This document shows positions 55,675 through 64,000 of a stretch of 64,000 nt of DNA, piece by piece. Within the stretch, counting starts at the first letter, position 1, and every line of letters starts with the position of its first letter. The DNA comes from Nocardia rosealba (GTDB lineage Bacteria; Actinomycetota; Actinomycetes; Mycobacteriales; Mycobacteriaceae). The stretch lies in NCBI RefSeq assembly GCF_020216065.1, contig NZ_JAIWNA010000010.1:62001-126000 (forward strand). Reading direction: 5' to 3'. The notes under the pieces are model-generated. The model had not been told where the DNA came from, made no database searches, and was given only the letters and a program-made list of their open reading frames with translations. Made by a program: the position numbers and the translations under genes.

Positions 55675-58377
55675 GTGACCGATTCTCCCGCGCGGACCAG
55701 CGAGTTGGCGCAGTTCGCCAGCGAAATCTCGTTCGACCTCGACCCTTTCCAGCGCACCGCGTGCGAGGCCTTGGAAGAGGGGCACAGCGTGCTGGTCTGC
55801 GCGCCCACCGGTGCGGGTAAGACCATCGTCGGCGAGTTCGCCGTGCATCTGGCGCTCGCCTCGGGCGGCAAGTGCTTCTACACCACGCCGATCAAGGCGC
55901 TGTCGAACCAGAAGTTCGCCGACCTCACCGCCCGCTACGGTCGCGACAGCGTCGGCCTGCTCACCGGCGACCAGTCCATCAACCCCGACGCGCCCGTGGT
56001 CGTGATGACCACCGAGGTGCTGCGCAACATGCTCTACGCCTCCTCCGACGCGTTGCGCGGGCTGTCGTATGTCGTCATGGACGAGGTGCACTACCTGGCC
56101 GACCGATTCCGCGGCGCGGTGTGGGAGGAGGTGATCCTGCATCTGTCGCCGGATGTGCGCCTGGTGAGCCTGTCGGCGACGGTGTCGAACGCCGAGGAGT
56201 TCGGCGCGTGGATGGAGACCGTGCGCGGCGACACCGCGGTGGTGGTCGACGAGACGCGGCCGGTGCCGCTGTGGCAGCACGTGATGGTCGGCAAGCGGAT
56301 GTTCGACCTGTTCGACACGAAATCCAGCGATCAGAAGGTCGTCGTCGACGAAGACCTGGTCCGGTTCATCCGGCAGCGCGAGGCCAGTGACCGCATGCAC
56401 GGGTACGGCGGTCCGCGCGGCCGCGGCGCCCGGGGCAATTTCCGGCCGTTGCCGCGCCCGGAGGTGCTGGCCCGCCTCGACGAGGAAGGCCTGCTGCCCG
56501 CCATCACCTTCATCTTCAGCCGCGCGGGCTGTGACGGCGCGCTGGCCCAGTGTCTGCGTGCGCGTCTGGACCTGAGCAGGCCGGGCGACGCCGAGGTCGT
56601 CGACGAGATCATCGAGAAGCACACCGGCGACCTGCCGAAGGCCGATCTGGAGGTGCTCGGATACTGGGAATGGCGCGAGGCGCTGCAGCGCGGGCTCGCC
56701 GCCCACCACGCGGGCATGCTGCCCGCCTTCCGGCACACGGTGGAGGAACTGTTCGTCAAGGGCCTCGTGCGGGCCGTGTTCGCCACCGAGACCCTTGCCC
56801 TCGGTATCAATATGCCCGCCCGCACGGTGGTGCTCGAGCGCCTGGTGAAGTTCAACGGCGAGACGCACGCCGAACTCACCCCCGGCGAGTACACCCAGCT
56901 CACCGGTCGCGCGGGCAGGCGCGGGATCGATGTCGAAGGCCACGCCGTGGTGCTGTGGCAACCCGAGGTCGACACCAGCGCGGTCGCCGGTCTGGCCTCC
57001 ACCCGCACCTACCCGCTGCGCAGTTCCTTCCGGCCCGGCTACAACATGTCGATCAACCTGATCGACCGGATGGGTGCCCAAGACGCCCGCAACCTGCTGG
57101 AACGGTCCTTCGCCCAGTTCCAGGCCGACCGCTCGGTGGTCGGGCTGGTGCGCGGTATCGAGAAGAACCAGGGCGCGTTGCGCAAGCTGGAGAGCCAGCT
57201 CGGCGGCGTCGACGGTGACTTCATGGAGTACCTGTCGCTGCGTGACCGGATCAAGCAGCGCGAGCGCGACATCCAGCAGCAGGGCCGGGCCGACCGGCGC
57301 GGCGCCGCCGTGCGTGCGCTGATCGAATTGCGGCGCGGCGATGTGGTCGCGATCCCGTCGGGCAAGCGTGCGGGGCTCGCGGTGATCCTGGAACCCGATC
57401 AGACCCCCGGCGACCCGCGTCCCCTCGTGTTGACCGAAGACCATTGGGCCGGAAGGATTTCCGCCGCGGACTTCCCCGTCCCCGCCGAGCCCCTCGGACA
57501 CATGCGGTTGCCGCGCCGGGTAGACCACCGCACCGCCCGCATCCGCCGCGACCTCGCCTCGGCGCTGCGCGGAACCGGCATCTCGGCGCCCGGCCGTGGC
57601 AGGCGCAGGCGCAACGACCACACCCGCGCGGGCGAGGACCGTCAGCTGGCCACCCTGCGCCGCAGCCTGCGCGCCCACCCGGCACACAGCAGGCCCGACC
57701 GCGAACAGCTCAGCCGCATCGGCGAGCGCTACGCGCGACTGGCCCGCGAGACCGAGTCGATGCGCCAGAAGGTTGCCGCGACGACGAATTCCCTCGCGCG
57801 CACCTTCGACCGCATCGTCGGCCTGCTCGAGGAACGCGGTTTCGTCGAGCACGGTGAAGTGACGCCCGACGGCAGGCGGCTGGCCCGTATTTACGCCGAA
57901 AGCGACCTGGTCGTCGCGGAATGCCTGCGGCAGGGACTGTGGCGCGGGCTCGGTCCCGCCGAGCTCGCCGGAGTGGTGTCCGCGCTGGTGTACGAATCGC
58001 GGCAGGAGTCCGGCTTGCTCACCGCGCACGGCCCGACCGATCCCATCCGGCGCGCGGTCGCCGCGACCATCGAGGTGTGGGGGCAAGTGCGCGCCGACGA
58101 GGCGAGGCACAAGCTGCCGCCCACCCGCGAACCCGATCTGGGATTCGTCAACGGGGTGTACAAGTGGGCGCGCGGTGACGCGTTGGCCGAGGCGTTGCTG
58201 GCCAGCGGCGATCAGAGCAGCGTGATGTCGGCGGGCGACTTCGTGCGCTGGTGCAGGCAGGTGATCGACCTGCTCGACCAGATCCACAACACCGCGGACG
58301 ATATCGAGATCGCGAGTACCGCGGCCAAGGCCGTGCGTGCCGTCCGACGGGGTGTCGTCGCGGTGGACGCCGCGTAG
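55675..58377 (+). CDS. helY: Ski2-like DEAD/DEAH-box helicase HelY
   Basis: ATP-dependent RNA helicase-like protein of 900 residues, close to mycobacterial HelY (906). Walker A APTGAGKT, DEVH box (DEVHYLADRF), SAT motif, and motif VI QLTGRAGRRG are visible, with the Ski2/Mtr4-type C-terminal domain. GTG at 55675. The substrate RNA is unknown. Confidence 0.94.
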   Translation: MTDSPARTSELAQFASEISFDLDPFQRTACEALEEGHSVLVCAPTGAGKTIVGEFAVHLALASGGKCFYTTPIKALSNQKFADLTARYGRDSVGLLTGDQSINPDAPVVVMTTEVLRNMLYASSDALRGLSYVVMDEVHYLADRFRGAVWEEVILHLSPDVRLVSLSATVSNAEEFGAWMETVRGDTAVVVDETRPVPLWQHVMVGKRMFDLFDTKSSDQKVVVDEDLVRFIRQREASDRMHGYGGPRGRGARGNFRPLPRPEVLARLDEEGLLPAITFIFSRAGCDGALAQCLRARLDLSRPGDAEVVDEIIEKHTGDLPKADLEVLGYWEWREALQRGLAAHHAGMLPAFRHTVEELFVKGLVRAVFATETLALGINMPARTVVLERLVKFNGETHAELTPGEYTQLTGRAGRRGIDVEGHAVVLWQPEVDTSAVAGLASTRTYPLRSSFRPGYNMSINLIDRMGAQDARNLLERSFAQFQADRSVVGLVRGIEKNQGALRKLESQLGGVDGDFMEYLSLRDRIKQRERDIQQQGRADRRGAAVRALIELRRGDVVAIPSGKRAGLAVILEPDQTPGDPRPLVLTEDHWAGRISAADFPVPAEPLGHMRLPRRVDHRTARIRRDLASALRGTGISAPGRGRRRRNDHTRAGEDRQLATLRRSLRAHPAHSRPDREQLSRIGERYARLARETESMRQKVAATTNSLARTFDRIVGLLEERGFVEHGEVTPDGRRLARIYAESDLVVAECLRQGLWRGLGPAELAGVVSALVYESRQESGLLTAHGPTDPIRRAVAATIEVWGQVRADEARHKLPPTREPDLGFVNGVYKWARGDALAEALLASGDQSSVMSAGDFVRWCRQVIDLLDQIHNTADDIEIASTAAKAVRAVRRGVVAVDAA

Positions 58378-58465
58378 ATGTTTCGTCTGTGATTTGATTT
58401 CCTGGCGTAGCCGGCCTGGCGCGGGGGGCTACCGTGTGTACAACTATGCGAGTGGAGGCGAGTGG

Positions 58466-59245
58466 ATGAGCGGCCCGTACGGACCGAACGGCCCAGGGGA
58501 GGGGAGCAACGATCCCACCCAGCACTGGGGGGGTCAGCAGGGGGCCGGTGGCGCCGGTCCTACCCAGCACTGGGGTGGCGCGGCACAGCCGCCGCAGCAG
58601 CCGCCCCAGGGCGCCCAGCCGACCCAGCAGTGGGGTGACCCCAACGCCGGACAGCAACCGCAGCAGCCGTGGGGTCAGCCCCAGCAGCCGCAGCAATCTC
58701 AGCAGCAGCCCCAGCAGCAGTGGGGCCAGCCGCAGCAGCCCCAGCAGCCGCAGCAGTGGGGCCAGCCGCAGCCGCAGCAGCCGACCGGTCCGCAGCAGCA
58801 GTGGGGTCAGACCCAGCCGCCGCCGCAGGACTGGAACGCGCAGCAGCCCGCAGGCGCCCAGCAGTGGGGTCAGCAGCCGCAGCAGCAGTGGGGTCAGCAG
58901 CCCCAGCAGTCCCAGCAAGGTCCCGGGGGCAAGGGTAAGAGCAAGGGCCTGATCATCGGCCTCGTCGTGGCCGGCGTGCTGGTGATCGCCGCCGTGATCG
59001 GCCTGCTGCTCGTCGTGTTCTCGTCCGACGAGCTCGACCAGTCGGCGGTGCAGGACGGTGTCTCCTCGGTGCTCACCGGCTCCTACGGCATCGCGGACGT
59101 CTCCGATGTGTCGTGCCCGTCGGGTCAGAAGGTCGAGGTCGACGCGACCTTCACCTGCGACCTGAAGGTCAGCGGTGAGGACAAGAAGGTCACCGTGAAG
59201 ATCACGAAGGAAGACGGTACCTACGAGGTCGGCCGCCCCAACTAG
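58466..59245 (+). CDS. membrane-anchored DUF4333 protein with Gln/Pro/Trp repeats
   Basis: Protein of 259 residues. A cytoplasmic N-terminal half is a low-complexity repeat of QQPQQ and QWG units (Trp spaced regularly), then one transmembrane helix (LIIGLVVAGVLVIAAVIGLL, about 164-184) and an outside DUF4333 domain with two Cys. ATG at 58466 with GGAGGCG upstream. It takes the place of Rv2091c after helY. Function unknown. Confidence 0.85.
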   Translation: MSGPYGPNGPGEGSNDPTQHWGGQQGAGGAGPTQHWGGAAQPPQQPPQGAQPTQQWGDPNAGQQPQQPWGQPQQPQQSQQQPQQQWGQPQQPQQPQQWGQPQPQQPTGPQQQWGQTQPPPQDWNAQQPAGAQQWGQQPQQQWGQQPQQSQQGPGGKGKSKGLIIGLVVAGVLVIAAVIGLLLVVFSSDELDQSAVQDGVSSVLTGSYGIADVSDVSCPSGQKVEVDATFTCDLKVSGEDKKVTVKITKEDGTYEVGRPN

Positions 59246-59285
59246 GCTGTCGTACTGCGGTTTTCAGCCTACCGCCAGGTGGTTT

Positions 59286-59318
59286 CCGGGCCGCCCGCTC
59301 TGTTTGCGGGCGGCCCGG
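59286..59318. terminator. perfect 13-bp bidirectional hairpin
   Basis: Arms CCGGGCCGCCCGC (59286-59298) and complement (59306-59318) with loop TCTGTTT, between the convergent DUF4333 and exonuclease genes. Confidence 0.8.
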
Positions 59319-59324
59319 CGTCGT

Positions 59325-60299
59325 TCACGCGGTGTGCGCGGCGGCCAGCGCCGTGATCAGCCGGGTGATCGGGCTCTCGGCGTTGTAGGCGGCCGCGAGT
59401 TCGCGCAGCCGCTCCGGGTCGGCGGGTGCCGCGGGCAGGGTATCGGGGCCCGACAGTTCCACATCGGCATCGCAGACCACCCGGACCACCGGTGCGGCGG
59501 CCTTCAGATAGTCCTGTGCGGCAACGAGTTTGGCCCGCACGCCCTTGGCGAGATCGGATGCGGGATCGTCCACGGCGGCCATCAGGGCGTCGAGGGAGCC
59601 GAACCGGGAGATGAGCTGGGCGGCGGATTTGTCGCCGATGCCCGCCACGCCGGGCAACCCGTCGGAGGCGTCGCCACGCAAAGTGGCCATATCGGCGTAC
59701 GCGGGCCCCGCGTTCACCACGGGCACACCGTATTTCGCGGACACCTCGGCGGGCCCGTACAGCTCGGCCTTGGCCAGGCCACGGCCCGCGTAGAGCACCC
59801 GCACCGGCGGTGCCGGGTCGTCGCGGACCAGTTGCAGCAGGTCGCGGTCGCCGCTGACGACGACCACGGAATCGGTGCGCTCGCGATGGGCCAGAGTGCC
59901 GAGAACGTCGTCGGCTTCGAGCCCCTCGGCGCCGCCGGTGGCGATCCCGGCCGCGGCGAGCACGTCCAGGATCATCGGCACCTGCGGGGTGAGGGTGTCG
60001 GGGACTTCTTCGGCGCCGGGCGCGGCCGTGCTGCTGGTGTCGAGGCGGTGCGCCTTGTACGACGGCACGAGCGCCACCCGGAACGGCGGGCGCCAGTCCA
60101 GGTCCAGCCCGACGACGAGCCTGCTCGGCCGGTGTTTGGTGATCAGCGAGGCGACCATGTCGGTGAAGCCGCGCACCGCGTTCACCGAGCGGCCGTCGAC
60201 GCCGCGCAGTTTGTCGGGGATCGCGTAGTAGGCGCGGAACCACAGGCTGGCGCCGTCCAGGATCAACAGGGGTCCACGGGTGCTCTCGGCAACGGTCAC
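59325..60299 (-). CDS. 5'-3' exonuclease of the FEN/PolI-N family
   Basis: Nuclease of 324 residues resembling the 5'-nuclease domain of DNA polymerase I as a stand-alone enzyme (Rv2090 counterpart). LLILDGASLWFRAYYA, GLEADDVLGTLA, VVVSGDRDLLQLV and GVAGIGDKSAAQLISRFGS carry the metal-binding Asp residues and helix-hairpin-helix. GTG at 60299. Probable role in flap or primer removal. Confidence 0.92.
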   Translation of the reverse strand: MTVAESTRGPLLILDGASLWFRAYYAIPDKLRGVDGRSVNAVRGFTDMVASLITKHRPSRLVVGLDLDWRPPFRVALVPSYKAHRLDTSSTAAPGAEEVPDTLTPQVPMILDVLAAAGIATGGAEGLEADDVLGTLAHRERTDSVVVVSGDRDLLQLVRDDPAPPVRVLYAGRGLAKAELYGPAEVSAKYGVPVVNAGPAYADMATLRGDASDGLPGVAGIGDKSAAQLISRFGSLDALMAAVDDPASDLAKGVRAKLVAAQDYLKAAAPVVRVVCDADVELSGPDTLPAAPADPERLRELAAAYNAESPITRLITALAAAHTA

Positions 60300-60450
60300 C
60301 CGGTGATTGTGCCCTGTGGCTCCGACAGGTGAGCGGGATCGTCGCCGCGTCGTCCGATGACGTCCAGGCCATGGGGGTGCGGCGCTCGCGATCGCACGTC
60401 GTGCGGGCGACTCTGCGCGGGTCGCGGCGCGGCGGGTAACGTCGGAAGCT

Positions 60451-61578
60451 ATGAGCGCGCACACGAATGCCAGGTTCGCGGCGGATGTCTACGGTCAGCG
60501 GCTCGAGCGGGCGGTGGAGTTGATGCGCGCGGCGCATCTGGACGCCCTGCTCATCACGCCAGGTCCCGACCTGCGGTATCTCATCGGGTCCGATGCCGAA
60601 TCGTTCGAACGGCTCACCTGTCTGGTGATCACCGCCGACGGCGCGACTCCGTCGGTCGTCGTGCCGAAGCTCGAGCTGGCCGCGCTGGACGGGTCGGCGG
60701 CCGGGGAACTGGGTCTGCGGATCCTCGACTGGGTCGACGGCGTCGACCCGTACCAGCTGGTCCGTTCCACCCTGCACGCCGGTTCCCGCATCGCCGTCGC
60801 CGACGCCATGCCCGCCCTGCACCTGATTCCGCTGGCCGAGCAGACCACGGGGCTGCCGTCCTCGGCCACTCCCGTGCTGCGCCAGTCGCGGATGATCAAG
60901 GACGAGGCCGAGATCGACGCCTTACGCCGTGCGGGCGCCGCGATCGACCGCGTGCACGCCCGGATGGGCGAGTTCCTGCGGGCGGGCCGCACCGAGGCCG
61001 AGGTGTATGCCGATATCGAGGCGGCGATTCGCGAGGAGGGGCACACCGAGGCGGAGTTCGTCATCGTGGGCAGCGGCCCGAACGGCGCCATCCCGCACCA
61101 CCTCTTCTCCGACCGCGTCATCGAACAGGGCGACGTGGTGGTGATCGATATCGGCGGACCGGTGACGCCCGGCTACTACTCCGATTCCACCCGCACCTAT
61201 GTGCTCGGCGAGCCGAGCAAGCAGGTCGCCGAGCGGATGGCGTTGCTCGAGGCGGCGCAGGCGGCGGCGGTGGCCGCCGTGCGCCCCGGCGTCACCGCCG
61301 AATCCGTCGACGCCGCCGCCCGCACCGTGCTGGCCGACGCGGGTCTGGGCGATGCGTTCGTGCACCGCACCGGACACGGCATCGGCCTGTCGGTGCACGA
61401 GGAGCCCTACATCGTGGCGGGCAACGATCTGGTGCTCGAGCCGGGCATGGCGTTCAGCATCGAACCCGGCATCTACTTCCCGGGGCAGTGGGGTGCGCGC
61501 ATCGAGGACATCGTGGTCGTCACCGAGGACGGCGTGGAGTCCATGAACCAGCGCCCGCACGGCCTGACCGTGTTGTAA
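60451..61578 (+). CDS. pepE: M24 metallopeptidase, Xaa-Pro dipeptidase type
   Basis: Cytoplasmic peptidase of 375 residues with the pita-bread fold. All five metal ligands are present: Asp233 (VIDIGG), Asp245 (YSDSTR), His309 (GHGIGLS), Glu338 (SIEPGIY), Glu352 (RIEDIV). N-terminal creatinase-like domain. Cleaves X-Pro dipeptides by family. Divergent from the exonuclease gene with a 151-base gap. Confidence 0.93.
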   Translation: MSAHTNARFAADVYGQRLERAVELMRAAHLDALLITPGPDLRYLIGSDAESFERLTCLVITADGATPSVVVPKLELAALDGSAAGELGLRILDWVDGVDPYQLVRSTLHAGSRIAVADAMPALHLIPLAEQTTGLPSSATPVLRQSRMIKDEAEIDALRRAGAAIDRVHARMGEFLRAGRTEAEVYADIEAAIREEGHTEAEFVIVGSGPNGAIPHHLFSDRVIEQGDVVVIDIGGPVTPGYYSDSTRTYVLGEPSKQVAERMALLEAAQAAAVAAVRPGVTAESVDAAARTVLADAGLGDAFVHRTGHGIGLSVHEEPYIVAGNDLVLEPGMAFSIEPGIYFPGQWGARIEDIVVVTEDGVESMNQRPHGLTVL

Positions 61579-61589
61579 ACGGCCACAAG

Positions 61590-61988
61590 CTATTTGAGCG
61601 TGCTCGACGACAGCACCCGGCGCACCTGGATCGCGACGACCACGCGCGTGGGGTTCTCGCGGGGCACGCGGTAGCGCTCGGTGTAGCGGCGAACGGCCTC
61701 GGCGACATCGTCGGCCTCGGTCAGCACGGTCGCGGGCCCCTCGAGGGTGAGCCACCGCGCCCCGTCGACCTGGCTGACGGCCGCGTACCCACCCCGCGCG
61801 GCATTACGGGCCTTCACCGACGCGCCATCGGTGATCACCCGCGCGATGCCGCTGTCCGCGTCCCAGGTGAACCCGACGGCGACGACGTGCGGTGTGCCGT
61901 TCGCCCGCAGGGTGGTGAGGGTGGCCAGGTGCCGCTCGGCGACGAACGCGAGGGCGGCGGGGGAGAGCTGTGTGGTCGCGGTGGGCAT
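61590..61988 (-). CDS. F420-dependent biliverdin-reductase-like PNPOx-fold protein
   Basis: Protein of 132 residues of the flavin/deazaflavin oxidoreductase B group, very like mycobacterial Rv2074: LAFVAERHLATLTTLRANG, PHVVAVGFTWD and SQVDGARWLTLEGPA are shared. Rv2074 is an F420H2-dependent biliverdin reductase; the same role is inferred. Convergent with pepE. Confidence 0.87.
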   Translation of the reverse strand: MPTATTQLSPAALAFVAERHLATLTTLRANGTPHVVAVGFTWDADSGIARVITDGASVKARNAARGGYAAVSQVDGARWLTLEGPATVLTEADDVAEAVRRYTERYRVPRENPTRVVVAIQVRRVLSSSTLK

Positions 61989-62124
61989 GTGTTCGACGCT
62001 AGTCCGTCACCACGCGCGCCCGGTCGGCGGGCGCTACACCCACAGCGGCAGCCGACCGGCCGAGCTCAGGCAGTGCCGAGCGGGTGCAGGGGCGTTCGCG
62101 GGCCTGCCGCTCGAGCGGACCGTC

Positions 62125-62280
62125 GCGCGGGACCCGGCTGTTCGGGTCGGCTGTCGGTGTCGCAGCCGCGTGGCTGTCACGCGGGACCCTGTTGTTCGGT
62201 CAGTTGTCGGGTGTCGCGGCCGCGTGGCTGTCGTGCGACACCTGGCTGTTCGGCAACTGTCGGTGTCACACCGCGTGTTC
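62125..62280. repeat. 54-bp tandem repeat, 2.9 copies, in a 386-base non-coding gap
   Basis: Units 62125-62178, 62179-62232 and a partial 62233-62280 share the start GCGGGACC (GTGCGACACC in the third), a GGTGTCGC core and the end CGCGTGGCTGTC, with scattered changes. The surrounding gap 61989-62374 shows no gene. The 54-base length is a multiple of 3, but frames through it are Arg/Val-rich and lack a ribosome site, so a non-coding VNTR-like repeat is favoured. Confidence 0.8.
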
Positions 62281-62374
62281 GAACGCCGGGGTCCCGGGGT
62301 GGCTTGGCCGCTCGCGCTTCATGATCGCGGGGCGGCCCGGTGGCGGCGGTGATCCGGGATGACAGACTGGGCGT

Positions 62375-63130
62375 ATGGGTAAGCAGCAGGCGAACCAGGG
62401 GCCGGTTCTGGTCTTGGGTGGGCGCAGTGAGATCGGGCTGGAAGTGGCGCGCAGGCTGGCGCCGGGTCGGGTGGTGATCCTCGCCGCCCGCCGCTCCGAC
62501 GCGCTGGCCGCCGAGGTCGAGCAGGTACGCGCGGCCGGGGCGACCGCGGTGCACACGGTCGAATTCGACGCCGACGACACCGCGACGCACGCCACGCTGC
62601 TCGAGAAGATCGCCGCCGAACACGGTGGCATCGGCACGGCCGTCCTGGCATTCGGCGTTCTCGGCGACCAAGCCCGCGCCGAACGCGACCCCGACCACGC
62701 CGTCGCCGTCGTACACACCGACTACGTCGCCCAGGTAAGCGTTCTCACCACACTCGCGAATCTGATGCGCGCACAGGGCAGTGGCCAGATCGTCGTCTTC
62801 AGCTCCATCGCGGGCGTTCGGGTCCGGCGGGCGAACTACGTCTACGGTTCGGCGAAAGCGGGCCTGGACGGGTTCGCCAGCGGCCTCGGTGACGCCCTGC
62901 ACGGAACTGGTGTCCAGTTGCTGCTGGTCCGATCGGGTTTCGTCATCGGCCGCATGACCGAGGGCATGGACCCCGCGCCCATGTCCAGCACCCCCGATCA
63001 GGTCGCCGACGCCGTCGTCCGCGCCTTGAACAAGGGCGCCACCCGAGTCGCCGTCCCCGGGCGCCTAGCGCTGGCCTTCTTCGTCATGCGCCTTCTGCCG
63101 CAGTCCATCTGGCGCCGGATGCCACGGTGA
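62375..63130 (+). CDS. short-chain dehydrogenase, DprE2-like
   Basis: NAD(P)-binding reductase of 251 residues. Motif LVLGGRSEIGLEVARRL replaces the usual TGxxxGIG with GGxSEIG as in the DprE2-like branch (arabinan precursor 2-epimerisation partner). Ser/Tyr/Lys region FSSIAGVRVRRANYVYGSAKAG is intact, and the C-terminal FVMRLLPQSIWRRMP is a membrane-associated basic tail seen in that branch. Position equals Rv2073c. Real substrate unknown. Confidence 0.85.
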   Translation: MGKQQANQGPVLVLGGRSEIGLEVARRLAPGRVVILAARRSDALAAEVEQVRAAGATAVHTVEFDADDTATHATLLEKIAAEHGGIGTAVLAFGVLGDQARAERDPDHAVAVVHTDYVAQVSVLTTLANLMRAQGSGQIVVFSSIAGVRVRRANYVYGSAKAGLDGFASGLGDALHGTGVQLLLVRSGFVIGRMTEGMDPAPMSSTPDQVADAVVRALNKGATRVAVPGRLALAFFVMRLLPQSIWRRMPR

Positions 63131-63332
63131 TTGCCGCCCCGATGGTCCGCTGCGCGCGTGTCGCTTCGGCGCCGGACGCTGCGATGACCTCGGCTTCGAT
63201 GACGCGGCGTGCGCGCCCCGGTTCGGCGTCGTATGTCGCGGTGGCTGCCGTCCCGACGGCCCGGCGTGAGCGCATCGACACTGCTCTGCGTGCGACAACA
63301 ACAGTCCGCTCGCAGGCGGGTGGGGTACCCCG

Positions 63333-64000
63333 ATGACTAGTGCGGCGTGGTCGGGTGTCCCGATCCGCGTGGTGGGTATCGGCGCGGACGGGTGGGGTGG
63401 CCTGGGGGAGCGGGCCAAAGCGGCAGTCGAGGACAGCGAAGTGGTGTTCGGGTCGCCGCGACAGCTGGCGCTGGTACCGGACGGGAAGTTCGAGCGAATC
63501 CCGTGGCCGACACCCCTGCTGCCCGCTCTCCCGGAACTGCTTGCGCACCACAGCGGTCGGCGGCTCACCGTGCTCGCCAGCGGCGATCCCATGTTCTACG
63601 GCATCGGTGCCACCCTGGCCCGCATCGTCGGACCCGGCGCGCTCGACGTGTACCCGCAACCGTCGTCGGCGTCGCTGGCGTGCGCCCGGCTCGGCTGGCC
63701 GCTGGCCGAGACCCCGGTGGTGAGTGTGGTCGCCCGACCGCTCACCACGGTGCTGCCGGAACTGGCCGACCGCCGTCGAATTCTCGTCCTGAGCGAGAAC
63801 GAATCGACCCCGGCCGCGCTGGCGAAACTACTGCGCGACAACGGTTTCGGTGCCTCCACGCTCACCGTGCTCGAACAGCTCGGCGGCGAGAACGAATGCC
63901 TGCGTACCGGCACGGCCGACGGCTGGCAGCACCCGCCTGGCGACCCGCTCAACCTCTGCGCCGTCGACTGCGTGGCCGACCCCGACCACCCCCGCCGCAC
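63333..64000 (+). CDS. cobL: precorrin-6Y C5,15-methyltransferase (decarboxylating), 3' truncated
   Basis: Cobalamin-synthesis methyltransferase; 222 residues are visible and the frame is open at the window end. IRVVGIGADGWGGL and the SAM-binding LASGDPMFYGIGATL are typical of the CbiE half of CobL, followed by SVVARPL and LSENESTPAALAK. ATG at 63333. Position matches Rv2072c. It fits with metH needing cobalamin, though that is general. Confidence 0.93.
   Translation, partial: MTSAAWSGVPIRVVGIGADGWGGLGERAKAAVEDSEVVFGSPRQLALVPDGKFERIPWPTPLLPALPELLAHHSGRRLTVLASGDPMFYGIGATLARIVGPGALDVYPQPSSASLACARLGWPLAETPVVSVVARPLTTVLPELADRRRILVLSENESTPAALAKLLRDNGFGASTLTVLEQLGGENECLRTGTADGWQHPPGDPLNLCAVDCVADPDHPRR

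Noticed and set aside
54700..58287. A 1195-codon open frame antisense to tatC and helY
   Set aside because: It mirrors secure genes on the other strand; long antisense frames are usual in DNA of this GC content and the translation is His/Val/Gln-rich with no domain.
62125..62280. Possible CRISPR array
   Set aside because: The units are directly adjacent with no unique spacers and diverge along their whole length, so this is a tandem repeat.
61747..62352. A 201-codon plus-strand frame over the tandem repeat
   Set aside because: It starts antisense inside the biliverdin-reductase-like gene, lacks a ribosome site and is Arg-rich without any domain.
63131..63332. Possible small gene between the SDR and cobL
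   Set aside because: Frames here are Arg/Ala/Ser-rich with no start signal; treated as intergenic.

Overview
The window is high-GC actinobacterial DNA, most likely from Nocardia or a close mycolate-containing relative (Rhodococcus, Mycobacterium). The backbone order metH - hisE - hisG - RecB-like nuclease - trmI - lppK-like lipoprotein - arc/mpa - dop - pup - prcB - prcA - pafA - pafB - pafC - tatA - tatC - helY - DUF4333 protein - 5'-3' exonuclease - pepE - F420/biliverdin-reductase-like protein - SDR - cobL matches the known Mycobacterium tuberculosis order from Rv2124c back to Rv2072c. No rRNA, tRNA, CRISPR array or insertion sequence was seen.

Layout. 1-3140: 3' part of metH. 3.3-9.6 kb: a Ser/Thr kinase, a HAD hydrolase and a tight three-gene cassette (2-oxoglutarate oxygenase, SAM methyltransferase, carnitine/choline-type acyltransferase) closed by a strong hairpin. 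9.6-10.9 kb: hisE and hisG. 10.9-19.3 kb, minus strand: SseB-like protein, EspC-like ESX substrate, 2277-residue type VII-secreted Rhs/YD-repeat toxin, then a small acidic immunity candidate. This is a polymorphic-toxin island with a compositionally distinct tip. 19.5-23.2 kb: YeiH-type transporter coupled to a 44-residue membrane peptide, an IclR regulator divergent from a cytochrome P450, and a 34-residue charged peptide. 23.3-31.3 kb: RecB-like nuclease, lipoprotein, trmI, acyltransferase, thioesterase-like protein, lppK-like lipoprotein, proteasomal ATPase arc, and a short self-contained unit encoding a 27-residue peptide. 31.3-38.7 kb: accessory genes (cyclophilin, Ddn-like protein, methyltransferase, ArsC-like protein, secreted protein, Nudix, YidC paralog, DUF6412-like protein, TetR, DUF418 protein). 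38.8-43.8 kb: dop, pup, prcB, prcA, pafA. 43.9-51.2 kb: an acyl-CoA catabolic cassette with its own TetR regulator, inserted between pafA and pafBC. 51.3-64 kb: pafB, pafC, ketopantoate-reductase-like gene, tatA, tatC, helY and the conserved tail through a partial cobL.

How the genes work together. Dop deamidates the C-terminal Gln of Pup, PafA ligates Pup to target lysines, Arc unfolds pupylated proteins and feeds them to the PrcBA 20S core, and Dop can also remove Pup. PafB and PafC are WYL-domain transcription factors of the DNA-damage response. TatA and TatC export folded proteins. The main accessory systems are the T7SS-Rhs toxin module, the oxygenase/methyltransferase/acyltransferase cassette and the TetR-controlled beta-oxidation-like cassette. 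The best candidates for undescribed biology are the oxygenase cassette, the toxin tip with its immunity partner, the 27- and 44-residue peptides, and a perfect 21-bp inverted repeat inside a Nudix gene.
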